Source of the DNA: Ptiloglossa arizonensis
Lineage: Eukaryota > Arthropoda > Insecta > Hymenoptera > Colletidae
Length of the DNA stretch: 64,000 nt
Direction: 5' to 3'
Assembly (NCBI RefSeq): GCF_051014685.1
Contig: NW_027478597.1
Coordinates: 1-64,000, forward strand
The notes under the pieces are model-generated. The model saw nothing but the letters and a program-made list of their open reading frames with translations, made no database searches and had not been told where the DNA came from. This document shows, piece by piece, positions 53,651 to 62,348 of this stretch. Made by a program: the position numbers and the translations under genes. Positions within the stretch are counted from its first letter, which is position 1. Each line of letters starts with the position of its first letter.

Positions 53651-55620
53651 GTGTATTTTTGCCCTAGCCCATTCTGGTTAAGCGTTTGGAGCAGGAGAAT
53701 TGCGCAAAATGTTTGCCTTCTCAACCATTTCTTGGCTTCAAACTCCCATATCTCGCGAACGGATTGGCCTAACCCAAAAATTCCTGTTGCGTCTGAAAGT
53801 AGAAACTCGCCCGATTACAAAGGTATGTGTATTTTTTCCATAGACCATTCTGGTTAAGCGTTTGGAGCAGCAGAGTTGCGAAAAATTGGTTGTCTTCTCA
53901 ACCATTTCTTAGCTTCAAAGTCCCATATCTCGCGAACGGATTGACCTAACCCAGAAATTCCTATTGCATCTGAAAGTAGAAACTCGCCCGATTACAAGGG
54001 TATGTGTATTTTTTCCCTAGGCCATTCTGGTTAAGCGTTTGGATCAGCAGAATTGCGAAAAATGTTTTGCCTTCTCAACCATTTCTTGGTTTCAAACTCC
54101 CATATCTCGCGAACGGATTGACCTAACCCAAAAATTCCTATTGCATCTGAAAGTAGAAACCCCCCCGATTACAACGGTATGTGTATTTTTTCCCTAGGCC
54201 ATTCTGGTTAAGCGTTTGGAGCAGCAGAAGTGCGAAAACTTTGTTGTCTTCTTAACCATTTCTTGGCTTCAAACTCCCATATCTCGCGAACGAATTGACT
54301 TATCCCAAAAATTCCTGTAGCTTGTGAAAGTAGAAACTCGCCCGATTACAACGGTATGTGTGTTTTTTCAGTAGCCCATTCTGGTTAAGCGTTTGGAGCA
54401 GGAGAATTGCGAAAAATTTTTGCCTTCTCAACCTTTTCTTGGCTTCAAACTCCCATATCTCGCGAACGGATTGGCCTAACCCAGAAATTCCTGTTGCGTC
54501 TGAAAGTAGAAACTCGCCCGATTACAACGGTATGTTTTATTTTTTCCCTAGGCCATTCTGGTTAAGCGTTTGGAGCAGCAGAATTGCGAAAAATTTTTTG
54601 CCTTCTCAACCATTCCTTGGCTTCAAACTCCTATATCTCGCGAACGGATTGACCTAACCCAAAAATTCCTGTTGCGTCTGAAAGTAGAAACTCGCCCGAT
54701 TACAAAGGTATGTGTATTTTTTCCCTAGACCATTCTGGTTAAGCGTTTGGAGCAGCAGAGTTGCGAAAAATTTGTTGTCTTCTCAACCATTTCTTAGCTT
54801 CAAAGTCCCATATTTCGCGAACGGATTGACCTAACCCAAAAATTCCTATTGCATCTGAAAGTAGAAACTCGCCCGATTACAACGGTATGTGTATATTTTC
54901 CCTAGGCCATTGTGGTTAAGCGTTTGGATCAGCAGAATTGCGAAAAATGTTTTGCCTTCTCAACCTTTTCTTGGCTTCAAACTCCCATATCTCGCGAACG
55001 GATTGACCTAATCCAAAAATTCCTATTGCGTCTGAAAGTAGAAACTCGCCCGATTACAAAGGTATGTGTATTTTTTCCCTAGGCCATTCTGGTTAAGCGT
55101 TTGGAGCAGCAGAGTTGCGAAAAATTTGTTGTCTTCTCAACCATTTCTTAGCTTCAAACTCCCATATCTCGCGAACGGATGGACCTAACTCAAAAATTCC
55201 TGTTTCGTCTGAAAGTAGAAACTCGCCCGATTACAACGGTATGTGTATTTTCTCCCTAGGCCATTTTGGTTAAACGTTTGGATCAGCAGAATTGCGAAAA
55301 ATGTTTTGCCTTCTCAACCATTTCTTGGCTTCAAACTCCCATATCTCGCGAACGGCTTGACCTAATCCAAAAATTCCTATTGCGTCTGAAAGTAGAAACT
55401 CGCCCGATTACAACGGTATGTGTATTTTTTCCCTAGGCCATTCTGGTTAAGCGTTTGGAGCTGCAGAGTTGCGAACAATTTGTTGTCTTCTCAACCATTT
55501 CTTAGCTTCAAACTCCCATATCTCGCGAACGGATTGACCTAACTCAAAAATTCCTGTTGCTTGTGAAAGTAGAAACTCGCCCGATTGCAACGATATGTGT
55601 GTTTTTTCCCTAGCCCATTC
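53651..55620 (+). repeat. Higher-order repeat, copy 3, partial (~11 monomers)
   Basis: It follows copy 2 at 3007 bp through the gaaacccccccgatt, ttttttcagtagcc and ggtatgttttatt units, and ends at the attgcaacgatatg unit near 55586. Differences from copy 2 include ttgccctagcc at its start and cccatatctcg restored in the F-type unit. Confidence 0.7.
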
Positions 55621-57910
55621 TGGTTAAGCGTTTGGATCAGCAGAATTGCGAAAAATGTTTTGCCCTCTCAACCATTTCTTGGCTTCAAACTCCCATATCT
55701 CGCGAACGGATTGACCTAATCCAAAAATTCCTATTGCATCTGAAAGTAGAAACTCGCCCGATTACAAGGGTATGTGTATTTTTTCCCTAGGCCATTCTGG
55801 TTAAGCGTTTGGAGCAGCAGAATTGCGAAAAATTTTTTGCCTTCTCAACCATTTCTTGGTTTCAAACTCCCATATCTCGCGAACGGATTGGCCTAACCCA
55901 AAAATTCCTGTTGCGTCTGAAAGTAGAAACTCGCCCGATTACAACGGTATGTGTATTTTTTCCCTAGGCCATTCTGGTTAAGCGTTTGGAGCAGCAGAAT
56001 TGCGTAAAATTTTTTGCCTTCTGTACCATTTCTTGGCTTCATACTCCTATATCTCGCGAACGGATTGACCTAACCCAAAAATTCCTATTGCATCTGAAAG
56101 TAGAAACTCGCCCGATTACAACGGTATGTGTATTTCTTCCCTAGGCCATTCTGGTTAAGCGTTTGGAGCAGCAGAAGTGCGAAAACATTGTTGTCTTCTT
56201 AACCATTTGTTGGCTTCAAACTCCCATATCTCGCGAACGAATTGACTTATCCCAAAAATTCCTGTTGCTTGTGAAAGTAGAAACTCGCCCGATTACAAAG
56301 GTATGTGTATTTTTTCCCTAGACCATTCTGGTTAAGCGTTTGGAGCAGGAGAATTGCGAAAAATTTTTGCCTTCTCAACCATTTCTTGGCTTCAAACTCC
56401 CATATCTCGCGAACGGATTGGCCTAACGCAAAAATTCCTGTTGCATCTGAAAGTAGAAACTCGCCCGATTACAACGGTATGTGTATTTTTTCCCTAGACA
56501 ATTCTGGTTAAGCGTTTGGAGCAGCAGAGTTGCGAAAAATTTGTTGTCTTCTCAACCATTTCTTAGCTTCAAAGTCCCATATCTCGCGAACGGATTGACC
56601 AAACACAAAAATTCCTGCTGCGTCTGAAAGTAGAAACTCGCCCGATTACAACGGTATGTGTATTTTTTCCCTAGGCCATTCTGGTTAAGCGTTTGGATCA
56701 GCAGAATTGCGAAAAATGTTTTGCCCTCTCAACCATTTCTTGGCTTCAAACTCCCATATCTCGCGAACGGATTGACCTAATCCAAAAATTCCTATTGCAT
56801 CTGAAAGTAGAAACTCGCCCGATTACAACGGTATGTGTATTTTTTCCCTAGGCCATTCTGGTTAAGCGTTTGGAGCAGCAGAATTGCGAAAAATTTTTAG
56901 CCTTCTCAACCATTTCTTGGCTTCAAACTCCCATATCTCGCGAACGGATTGACTTAACCCAAAAATTCCTGTTGCGTCTGAAAGTAGAAGCTCGCCCGAT
57001 TACAACGGTATATGTATTTTTTTCCTAGGCCATTCTGGTTAAGCGTTTGGAGCAGGAGAATTGCGAAAAATTTTTGCCTTCTCAACCATTTCTTGGTGTC
57101 AAACTCCCATATCTCGCGAACGAATTGACTTATCCCAAAAATTCCTGTTGCTTGTGAAAGTAGAAACTCGCCCGATTACGACGGTATATGTATTTTTTCC
57201 CTAGGCCTTTCTGGTTAAGCGTTTGGAGCAGCAGAATTGCGAAAAATTTTTTGCCCTCTCAACCAATTCTCGGCTTCAAACTCCTATATCTCGCGAACGG
57301 ATTGACCTAACCCAAAAATTCCTGTTGCGTCTGAAAGTACAAACTCGCCCGATTACAAAGGTATGTGTATTTTTTCCCTAGACCATTCTGGTTAAGCGTT
57401 TGGAGCAGCAGAATTGCGAAAAATGGTATGCCTTCTCAACCATTTCTTGGCTACAAACTCCCATATCTCGTGAACGGATGGACCTAACCCAAAAATTCGT
57501 GTTGCGTGTGAAAGTAGAAACTCGCCCGCTTACAGCGGTATGTGTATTTTTTCCCTAGGCCATTCTGGTTAAGCGTTTGGACCAGCAGAATTGCGAAAAA
57601 TTTGTTGTCTTCTTAACCATTTCATAGCTTCAAACTCCCATATCTCGCGAACGGATTGACGTAACCCAAAAATTCCTGTTGCATCCGAAAGTAGGAACTC
57701 GCCCGATTACAACGGTATGTGTATTTTTTCCCTAGGCCATTCTGGTTAAACGTTTGGAGCAGCAGAAGTGCGAAAAATTTGTTGTGTTCTTAACCATTTC
57801 TTAGCTTCAAACTTCCATATCTCGCGAACGGGTTGACCTAACCCAAAAATTCCTGTTGCATCCGAAAGTAGAAACTCGCCCGATTACAACCGTATGTGTA
57901 TTTTTCCCTA
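55621..57910 (+). repeat. Satellite segment duplicated on the far side of the retrotransposon
   Basis: Rare variants here recur to the right of the insertion: ccctagacaattctgg at 56492 and 61093, aaccaattctcgg at 57261 and 62040, and ctgaaagtacaaactcg at 57331 and about 62108. The last full monomer (57735-57910) reads the same as 62160-62335. Two monomers at about 57.38-57.73 kb have no counterpart in the right-hand copy. Confidence 0.75.
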
Positions 57911-57923
57911 GGCCATTCTGGTT
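57911..57923 (+). repeat. Target-site duplication, left copy
   Basis: The 13 bases ggccattctggtt end the satellite here and are repeated at 59508-59520 directly after the poly(A). The base before each copy is also A, so the duplication could be 14 bp. It is ordinary satellite sequence, present in most monomers, and is recognised as a duplication because the phase repeats exactly at both junctions. Confidence 0.9.
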
Positions 57924-58915
57924 CCCCCCTGATCCGGGTGGGTGAGACAGACGTCGAGGTGAGGTCTCAGATGAAATATCTGGGACTTCACCTCGACAGC
58001 CACTGGCGCTTCGAGGGCCATTTCCGGGCCCTGGCCCCGCGGTTGGAGAGGATAGTTGGCGCTTTGGGCCGTATCCTCCCCAACCTGCGGGGCCCGAGTG
58101 ACCGGGTTCGCCGCCTCTACGCGGGAATGGTCCACTCGGTGGCCCTATACGGGGCCCCCGTTTGGGCGGGCGACCTGGCCGCCTCCCGGCGCAGCAAGGT
58201 ATTGCTGCGCCGGGTTCAAAGGCGGCTTGCACTGCGGATCGCCCGGGGGTACCGGACCGTTTCGTATGAGGCGGCGAGCGTCCTGTCAGGGCTACCCCCG
58301 GCGGACTTGATCGCGGGCGCGCATGCGGCTTTCTACGAGGGCCGCATGCGCGCCCGCGAGGATGGGGTGGTCCTGGCGGGATGCGAGGTGGAGGCCCTCA
58401 GGCGCCAGGCCCGGGAGTCCATGCTGCAGCTTTGGCAGCAGCGGCTGGCCGAGCCGTTGTTCGGCCAGAGGACGGTCCGGGCTATCCGGCCGGTCCTGTT
58501 TGAGTGGCTGGGTAGGCGCTTCGGCTCACTCACCTACCGGTTGGTGCAGGTGCTGTCCGGGCACGGATGCTTCGGTCAGTACCTGTGCCGGATCGGTGTG
58601 GAAGAGGCGGCGCGCTGCTGGCACTGTCCAGCGGACGAGGACACGGCGCAACACACCCTCGAGGTGTGTCCGGCCTGGGGGGTGGAGCGCCGTGTCCTCA
58701 CGGCCGTGATTGGGGCGGACCTATCGCTGCCGGGCGTGGTACAGGCCATGCTCGGCAGCGAGACGAAGTGGCGGGCCGTGGCCTCCTTCTGCGAGGAGGT
58801 AATCTCGCAGAAGGAGGCCGCGAGCCGCATTCGCGAGAGCGGGAGACCGCGAGCGAGGCCCCGTCCGAGGCCGGGGGCGGGTGGGCCTCCGGAAGGGCCG
58901 GGGAGGCCACCCTGA
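57924..58915 (+). pseudogene. C-terminal 329 residues of an R1-clade ORF2 (reverse transcriptase), 5'-truncated
   Basis: In a complete element ORF2 carries the endonuclease and reverse transcriptase that nick the target and copy the RNA into it. Only the end remains: in-element codons run from CCC at 57926 to TGA at 58913-58915 without frameshift or internal stop. Visible landmarks are KYLGLHLD (57974-57997), at the end of the RT domain; LYAGMVHSVALYGAPVW, typical of the region after it; QRRLALRIARGYRTVSYEAA; and the zinc knuckle C-X2-C-X8-H-X4-C at 58616-58669, followed by the SFCEEVISQKEAA segment. It ends in an Arg/Pro/Gly-rich tail. The endonuclease and RT active site (YxDD) lie upstream and are missing, so it cannot be functional. 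An apparent GTG start at 57896 is satellite sequence read in frame by accident. Clade assignment is from recognised motifs, not a search. Confidence 0.88.
58616..58669 (+). other. CCHC zinc knuckle near the ORF2 C-terminus
   Basis: The residues CWHCPADEDTAQHTLEVC give C-X2-C-X8-H-X4-C with all four ligands present. A knuckle of this layout after the RT domain is characteristic of R1-clade ORF2 proteins, where it is thought to bind nucleic acid. It is the best single piece of evidence for the clade. Confidence 0.85.
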
Positions 58916-58918
58916 GAG

Positions 58919-58966
58919 CGGCGGGCGGGGGTGCGTAGCCCTTGAGGCTCGTGCCACCGCCCGTCG
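58919..58966 (+). other. 3' UTR hairpin 1
   Basis: The arms 58919-58928 and 58957-58966 pair over 10 bp with one G-U. A 4-bp inner stem (agcc/ggct) lies within the loop. It starts three bases after the ORF2 stop codon. Confidence 0.55.
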
Positions 58967-58996
58967 TCTGAGGGGTGGATAGAGTAAGGGACGGCG

Positions 58997-59039
58997 ACGC
59001 TCTCGAGGGCGGAGAGGCCAGAGCCGCCCTCGGGAGCGT
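58997..59039 (+). other. 3' UTR hairpin 2 (16-bp stem)
   Basis: The arm acgctctcgagggcgg (58997-59012) pairs with ccgccctcgggagcgt (59024-59039) over 16 bp with a single G-U, closing an 11-nt loop. It is the longest stem of the set. Confidence 0.75.
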
Positions 59040-59054
59040 ACGAGCCGGGGTGCG

Positions 59055-59098
59055 GCCGCGCCGACGGCACGGTCCCAGGGCCGTGCCCCCGGCGCGGC
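59055..59098 (+). other. 3' UTR hairpin 3 (9 + 7 bp)
   Basis: The outer stem 59055-59063 with 59090-59098 (9 bp) and inner stem 59066-59072 with 59081-59087 (7 bp) are separated by a 2x2 internal loop. The terminal loop is 8 nt. Confidence 0.7.
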
Positions 59099-59111
59099 TA
59101 TGGGGGCCGTG

Positions 59112-59142
59112 GGCGGTCGCGAGTGTGGGACTCGCGGCCGCC
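59112..59142 (+). other. 3' UTR hairpin 4 (13-bp stem)
   Basis: ggcggtcgcgagt (59112-59124) pairs with actcgcggccgcc (59130-59142), 13 bp with one T-G pair in DNA (U-G in RNA), and a 5-nt loop gtggg. The right arm could alternatively pair with the following gggcggcc. Confidence 0.7.
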
Positions 59143-59164
59143 CTCGGGCGGCCCCCGGGAGTGG

Positions 59165-59197
59165 GACGTCGGAGCAGTGTGGCCCTGCTCCGACGTC
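59165..59197 (+). other. 3' UTR hairpin 5 (perfect 13-bp stem)
   Basis: gacgtcggagcag (59165-59177) and ctgctccgacgtc (59185-59197) are exact reverse complements with a 7-nt loop tgtggcc. Confidence 0.85.
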
Positions 59198-59222
59198 GGG
59201 CGCCAGAGCGCCGAGGAGAAAA

Positions 59223-59259
59223 CAGGGAAGGGAGGGTGAAGTACCCCCTCCCTTCCCTG
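59223..59259 (+). other. 3' UTR hairpin 6 (perfect 14-bp stem)
   Basis: cagggaagggaggg (59223-59236) and ccctcccttccctg (59246-59259) are exact reverse complements with a 9-nt loop. The purine-only strand of the stem differs in character from its neighbours. Confidence 0.85.
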
Positions 59260-59292
59260 GAACGGGAGGACACGGGCGCGAGAGCCCTGCAC

Positions 59293-59339
59293 GGGGGAGC
59301 ACCTGATGTTATGATGTCTTCGGTCCCAGGTGCTCCCCC
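59293..59339 (+). other. 3' UTR hairpin 7 (perfect 13-bp stem)
   Basis: gggggagcacctg (59293-59305) and caggtgctccccc (59327-59339) are exact reverse complements. The 21-nt loop is the most A/T-rich part of the UTR (atgttatgatgtctt). Confidence 0.85.
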
Positions 59340-59385
59340 TGCATAGTGCGAGGATGGCCACCGTGGTGGGTTTTAGTGGGTAGGT

Positions 59386-59418
59386 CCCGCGCCCGATGGG
59401 TTTCCTTCCGGGCGCGGG
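59386..59418 (+). other. 3' UTR hairpin 8 (perfect 10-bp stem)
   Basis: cccgcgcccg (59386-59395) and cgggcgcggg (59409-59418) are exact reverse complements with a 13-nt loop. Confidence 0.75.
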
Positions 59419-59430
59419 GAATCCCACACT

Positions 59431-59459
59431 CCCCCCGCCCCTCCCCAGGCGGCGGGGGG
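59431..59459 (+). other. 3' UTR hairpin 9 (perfect 9-bp stem)
   Basis: ccccccgcc (59431-59439) and ggcgggggg (59451-59459) are exact reverse complements with an 11-nt loop. It lies 25 nt before the poly(A). Homopolymer runs make this one easier to get by chance. Confidence 0.6.
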
Positions 59460-59484
59460 GTCTTTCGAAGATTTCCCCCACGTT

Positions 59485-59507
59485 AAAAAAAAAAAAAAAA
59501 AAAAAAA
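59485..59507 (+). other. Poly(A) tail of the retrotransposon (23 A)
   Basis: An uninterrupted run of 23 A follows cccacgtt and directly abuts the right target-site duplication. An RNA-templated tail in this place shows the element lies in plus orientation and was inserted by target-primed reverse transcription. Confidence 0.95.
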
Positions 59508-59520
59508 GGCCATTCTGGTT
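59508..59520 (+). repeat. Target-site duplication, right copy
   Basis: ggccattctggtt follows the poly(A) and leads into aaacgtttggggcag. Joining 57923 to 59521 restores an unbroken monomer identical in this part to the insert-free copy at 62336-62360. Confidence 0.9.
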
Positions 59521-62159
59521 AAACGTTTGGGGCAGCAGAAGTGCGAAAAATTTGTTGTGTTCTTAACCATTTCTTAGCTTCGAACTTCCATATCTCGCGA
59601 ACGGATTGACCTAACCCAAAAATTCCTGTTGCATCCGAAAGTAGAAACTTTCCCGACTACAGCGGTATGTGTATTTTTACCCTAGGCCATTCTGGTTAAG
59701 CGTTTGGATCAGCAGAATTGCGAAAAATGGTATGCCTTCTCAACCATTTCTTGGCTACAAACTCCCATATCTCGCGAACGGATTGACCTAACCCAAAAAT
59801 TCGTGTTGCGTGTGAAAGTAGAAACTCGCCCGATTACAACGGTATGTGTAATTTTTCCCTAGGCCATTCTGGTTAAGCGTTTGGATCAGCAGAATTGCGA
59901 AAAATGTGTGCCTTCTCAACCATTTCTTGGCTTCAAACTCCCATATCTCGCGAACGAATTGACTTATCCCAAAAATCCCTGTTGCGTGTGAATGTAGAAA
60001 CTCGCCCGATTACAACGGTATGTGTGTTTTTTCCCGAGCCCATTCTGGTTAAGCGTTTGGAGCAGGAGAATTGCGAAAAATTTTTTGCCTTTTCAACCAT
60101 TTCTTGGTTTCAAACTCCCATATCTCGCGAACGGATTGACCTAACCCAAAAATTCCTATTGCATCTGAAAGTAGAAACTCGCCCGATTACAACGGTATGT
60201 GTATTTTTTCCCTAGGCCATTCTGGTTAAGCGTTTGGAGCAGCACAAGTGCGAAAACTTTGTTGTCTTCTTAACCATTTCTTGGCTTCAAACTCCCATAT
60301 CTCGCGAACGAATTGACTTATCCCAAAAATTCCTGTTGCTTGTGAAAGTAGAAACTCGCCCGATTACAACGGTATGTGTGTTTTTTCCCTAGCCCATTCT
60401 GGTTAAGCGTTTGGAGCAGGAGAATTGCGAACAATTTTTGCCTTCTCAACCATTTCTTGGCTTCAAACTCCCATATCTCGCGAACGGATTGGCCTAACCC
60501 AAAAATTCCTGTTGCGTCTGAAAGTAGAAACTCGCCCGATTACAACGGTATGTGTATTTTTTCCCTAGGCCATTCTGGTTAAGCGTTTGGAGCAGCAGAA
60601 TTGCGAAAAATTTTTTGCCTTCTCAACCACATCTTGGCTTCAAAATCCTATATCTCGCGAACGGATTGCCCTAACCCAAAAATTCCTGTTGCGTCTGAAA
60701 GTAGAAACTCGCCCGATTACAAAGGTATGTGTATTTTTTTCCTAGACCATTCTGGTTAAGCGTTTGGAGCAGCAGAGTTGCGAAAAATTTGTTGTCTTCT
60801 CAACCATTTCTTAGCTTCAAAGTCCCATATCTCGCGAACGGATTGACCTAACCAAAAAATTCCTGTTGCGTCTGAAAGTAGAAACTCGCCCGATTACAAC
60901 GGTATGTGTATTTCTTCCCTAGACCATTCTGGTTAAGCGTTTGGAGCAGGAGAATTGCGAACAATTTTTGCCTTCTCAACCATTTCTTGGCTTCAAACTC
61001 CCATATCTCGCGAACGGATTGGCCTAACGCAAAAATTCCTGTTGCATCTGAAAGTAGAAACTCGCCCGATGACAACGGTATGTGTATTTTTTCCCTAGAC
61101 AATTCTGGTTAAGCGTTTGGAGCAGCAGAGTTGCAAAAAATTTGTTGTCTTCTCAACCATTTCTTAGATTCAAAGTCCCATATCTCGCGAACGGATTGAC
61201 AAAACACAAAAATTCCTGCTGCGTCTGAAAGTAGAAACTCGCCCGATTACAACGGTATGTGTATTTTTTCCCTAGGCCATTCTGGTTAAGCGTTTGGATC
61301 AGCAGAATTGCGAAAAATATTTTGCCCTCTCAACCATTTCTTGGCTTCAAACTCCCATATCTCGCGAACGGATTGACCTAATCCAAAAATTCCTATTGCA
61401 TCTGAAAGTAGAAACTCGCCCGATTACAACGGTATGTGTATTTTTTCCCTAGGCCATTCTGGTTAAGCGTTTGGAGCAGCAGAATTGCGAAAAATTTTTT
61501 GCCTTCTCAACCATTTCTTGGCTTCAAACTCCCATATCTCGCGAACGGATTGGCCTAACCCAAAAATTCCTGTTGCGTCTGAAAGTAGAAACTCGCCCGA
61601 TTACAACGGTATGTGTATTTTTTCCCTAGGACATTCTGGTTAAGCGTTTGGAGTAGCAGAATTGCGTAAAATTTTTTGCCTTCTGTACCATTTCTTGGCT
61701 TCATACTCCTATATCTCGCGAACGGATTGACCTAACCCAAAAATTCCTATTGCATCTGAAAGTAGAAACTCGCCCGATTACAACGGTATGTGTATTTCTT
61801 CCCTAGGCCATTCTGGTTAAGCGTTTGGAGCAGCAGAAGTGCGAAAACTTTGTTGTCTTCTTAACCATTTGTTGGCTTCAAACTCCCATATCTCGCGAAC
61901 GAATTGACTTATCCCAAAAATTCCTGTTGCTTGTGAAAGTAGAAACTCGCCCGATTACGACGGTATATGTATTTTTTCCCTAGGCCATTCTGGTTAAGCG
62001 TTTGGAGCAGCAGAATTGCGAAAAATTTTTTGCCTTCTCAACCAATTCTCGGCTTCAAACTCCTATATCTCGCGAACGGATTGACCTAACCCAAAAATTC
62101 CTGTTGCGTCTGAAAGTACAAACTCGCCCGATTACAAAGGTATGTGTATTTTTTCCCTA

Positions 62160-62348
62160 GGCCATTCTGGTTAAACGTTTGGAGCAGCAGAAGTGCGAAA
62201 AATTTGTTGTGTTCTTAACCATTTCTTAGCTTCAAACTTCCATATCTCGCGAACGGGTTGACCTAACCCAAAAATTCCTGTTGCATCCGAAAGTAGAAAC
62301 TCGCCCGATTACAACCGTATGTGTATTTTTCCCTAGGCCATTCTGGTT
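62160..62348 (+). repeat. Insert-free copy of the retrotransposon target, copy 1
   Basis: This stretch reads the same as 57735-57923, including cgaacttccat, cgggttgacc, gcatccgaaag and the shortened acaaccgtatgtgtattttt tract. It then passes directly into aaacgtttggggcag, as does 59521. It is therefore the paralogous empty site, formed by duplication of the surrounding satellite. Confidence 0.85.

Larger units (their letters stand above)
1..57923 (+). repeat. ~177-bp tandem satellite array, left part (about 327 monomers)
   Basis: The sequence is a head-to-tail repeat of one unit, nearly always 176 or 177 bp. The monomer at 407-583 is a reference copy. It starts with gtatgtgtattttttcccta, then ggccattctggttaagcgtt, a tggagcagcag segment, a variable A/T-rich block, a tctcaaccatttcttggctt segment, the highly constant ccatatctcgcgaacgg core, cctaacccaaaaattcct, and ends near gaaactcgcccgattac. 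A consensus built by eye is 43% GC with 9 CpGs. Most monomers keep one TCGCGA and many keep one CCTAGG. All copies face the same way. No gene is supported inside: open frames here repeat with the satellite and encode overlapping shadows of it. The array runs off the left edge of the window. Confidence 0.97.
58916..59484 (+). other. 3' UTR of the retrotransposon, a train of nine hairpins
   Basis: The 569 nt between the stop codon and the poly(A) contain nine successive, non-overlapping inverted repeats, each listed separately. Stems are 7 to 16 bp, most perfect or with one G-U pair, with 5-21 nt hairpin loops. Together they cover much of the UTR. In R2 and SART1 the 3' UTR RNA is recognised by the element's own reverse transcriptase, so a recognition role is plausible but inferred. 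Open frames on both strands here are by-products of the GC-rich sequence. Confidence 0.75.
57924..59507 (+). mobile_element. 5'-truncated R1-clade non-LTR retrotransposon insertion (1584 bp)
   Basis: A sharp change from the 43% GC satellite to very GC-rich DNA (the 60 bases from 59041 are 85% GC) marks the element. It contains, in order, the 3' third of ORF2, a 569-nt 3' UTR and an A23 tail, and is flanked by a 13-14 bp target-site duplication. This is the usual product of target-primed reverse transcription that stopped early. Complete R1-type elements are typically 5-6 kb with two ORFs, so most of it is absent here. The frame is undamaged, which suggests a fairly young copy. Family members such as R1 and TRAS/SART are often target-specific; whether this one targets the satellite cannot be told from one copy. 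Confidence 0.92.

Noticed and set aside
765..56511. Dozens of 60-115 residue open frames such as those beginning MCFFPSPFWLSVW or MEQQKCEKF
   Set aside because: They recur with the satellite monomer. A 177-bp unit keeps frame, and the ORFs appear wherever a stop is lost (ccctgggcc) or the 176-bp F unit shifts phase. No domain, start context or codon signal supports a protein.
57896..57923. GTG start extending the ORF2 fragment into the satellite
   Set aside because: The first 28 bases are satellite sequence before the insertion junction; the continuous frame is accidental.
59293..59339. Rho-independent terminator or tRNA-like structure
   Set aside because: The hairpin lies in a eukaryotic retrotransposon 3' UTR, lacks a following T-run, and forms part of a series of hairpins.
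57807..59481. Minus-strand and alternate-frame ORFs of 65-193 residues over the retrotransposon
   Set aside because: They are shadows of the GC-rich ORF2 and 3' UTR, Arg/Pro-rich with no family features. One at 59373-59570 is partly poly-Phe from the antisense of the poly(A).
57924..59507. Insertion sequence or DNA transposon
   Set aside because: No terminal inverted repeats. The poly(A), reverse transcriptase motifs and variable-length target duplication identify a non-LTR retrotransposon.
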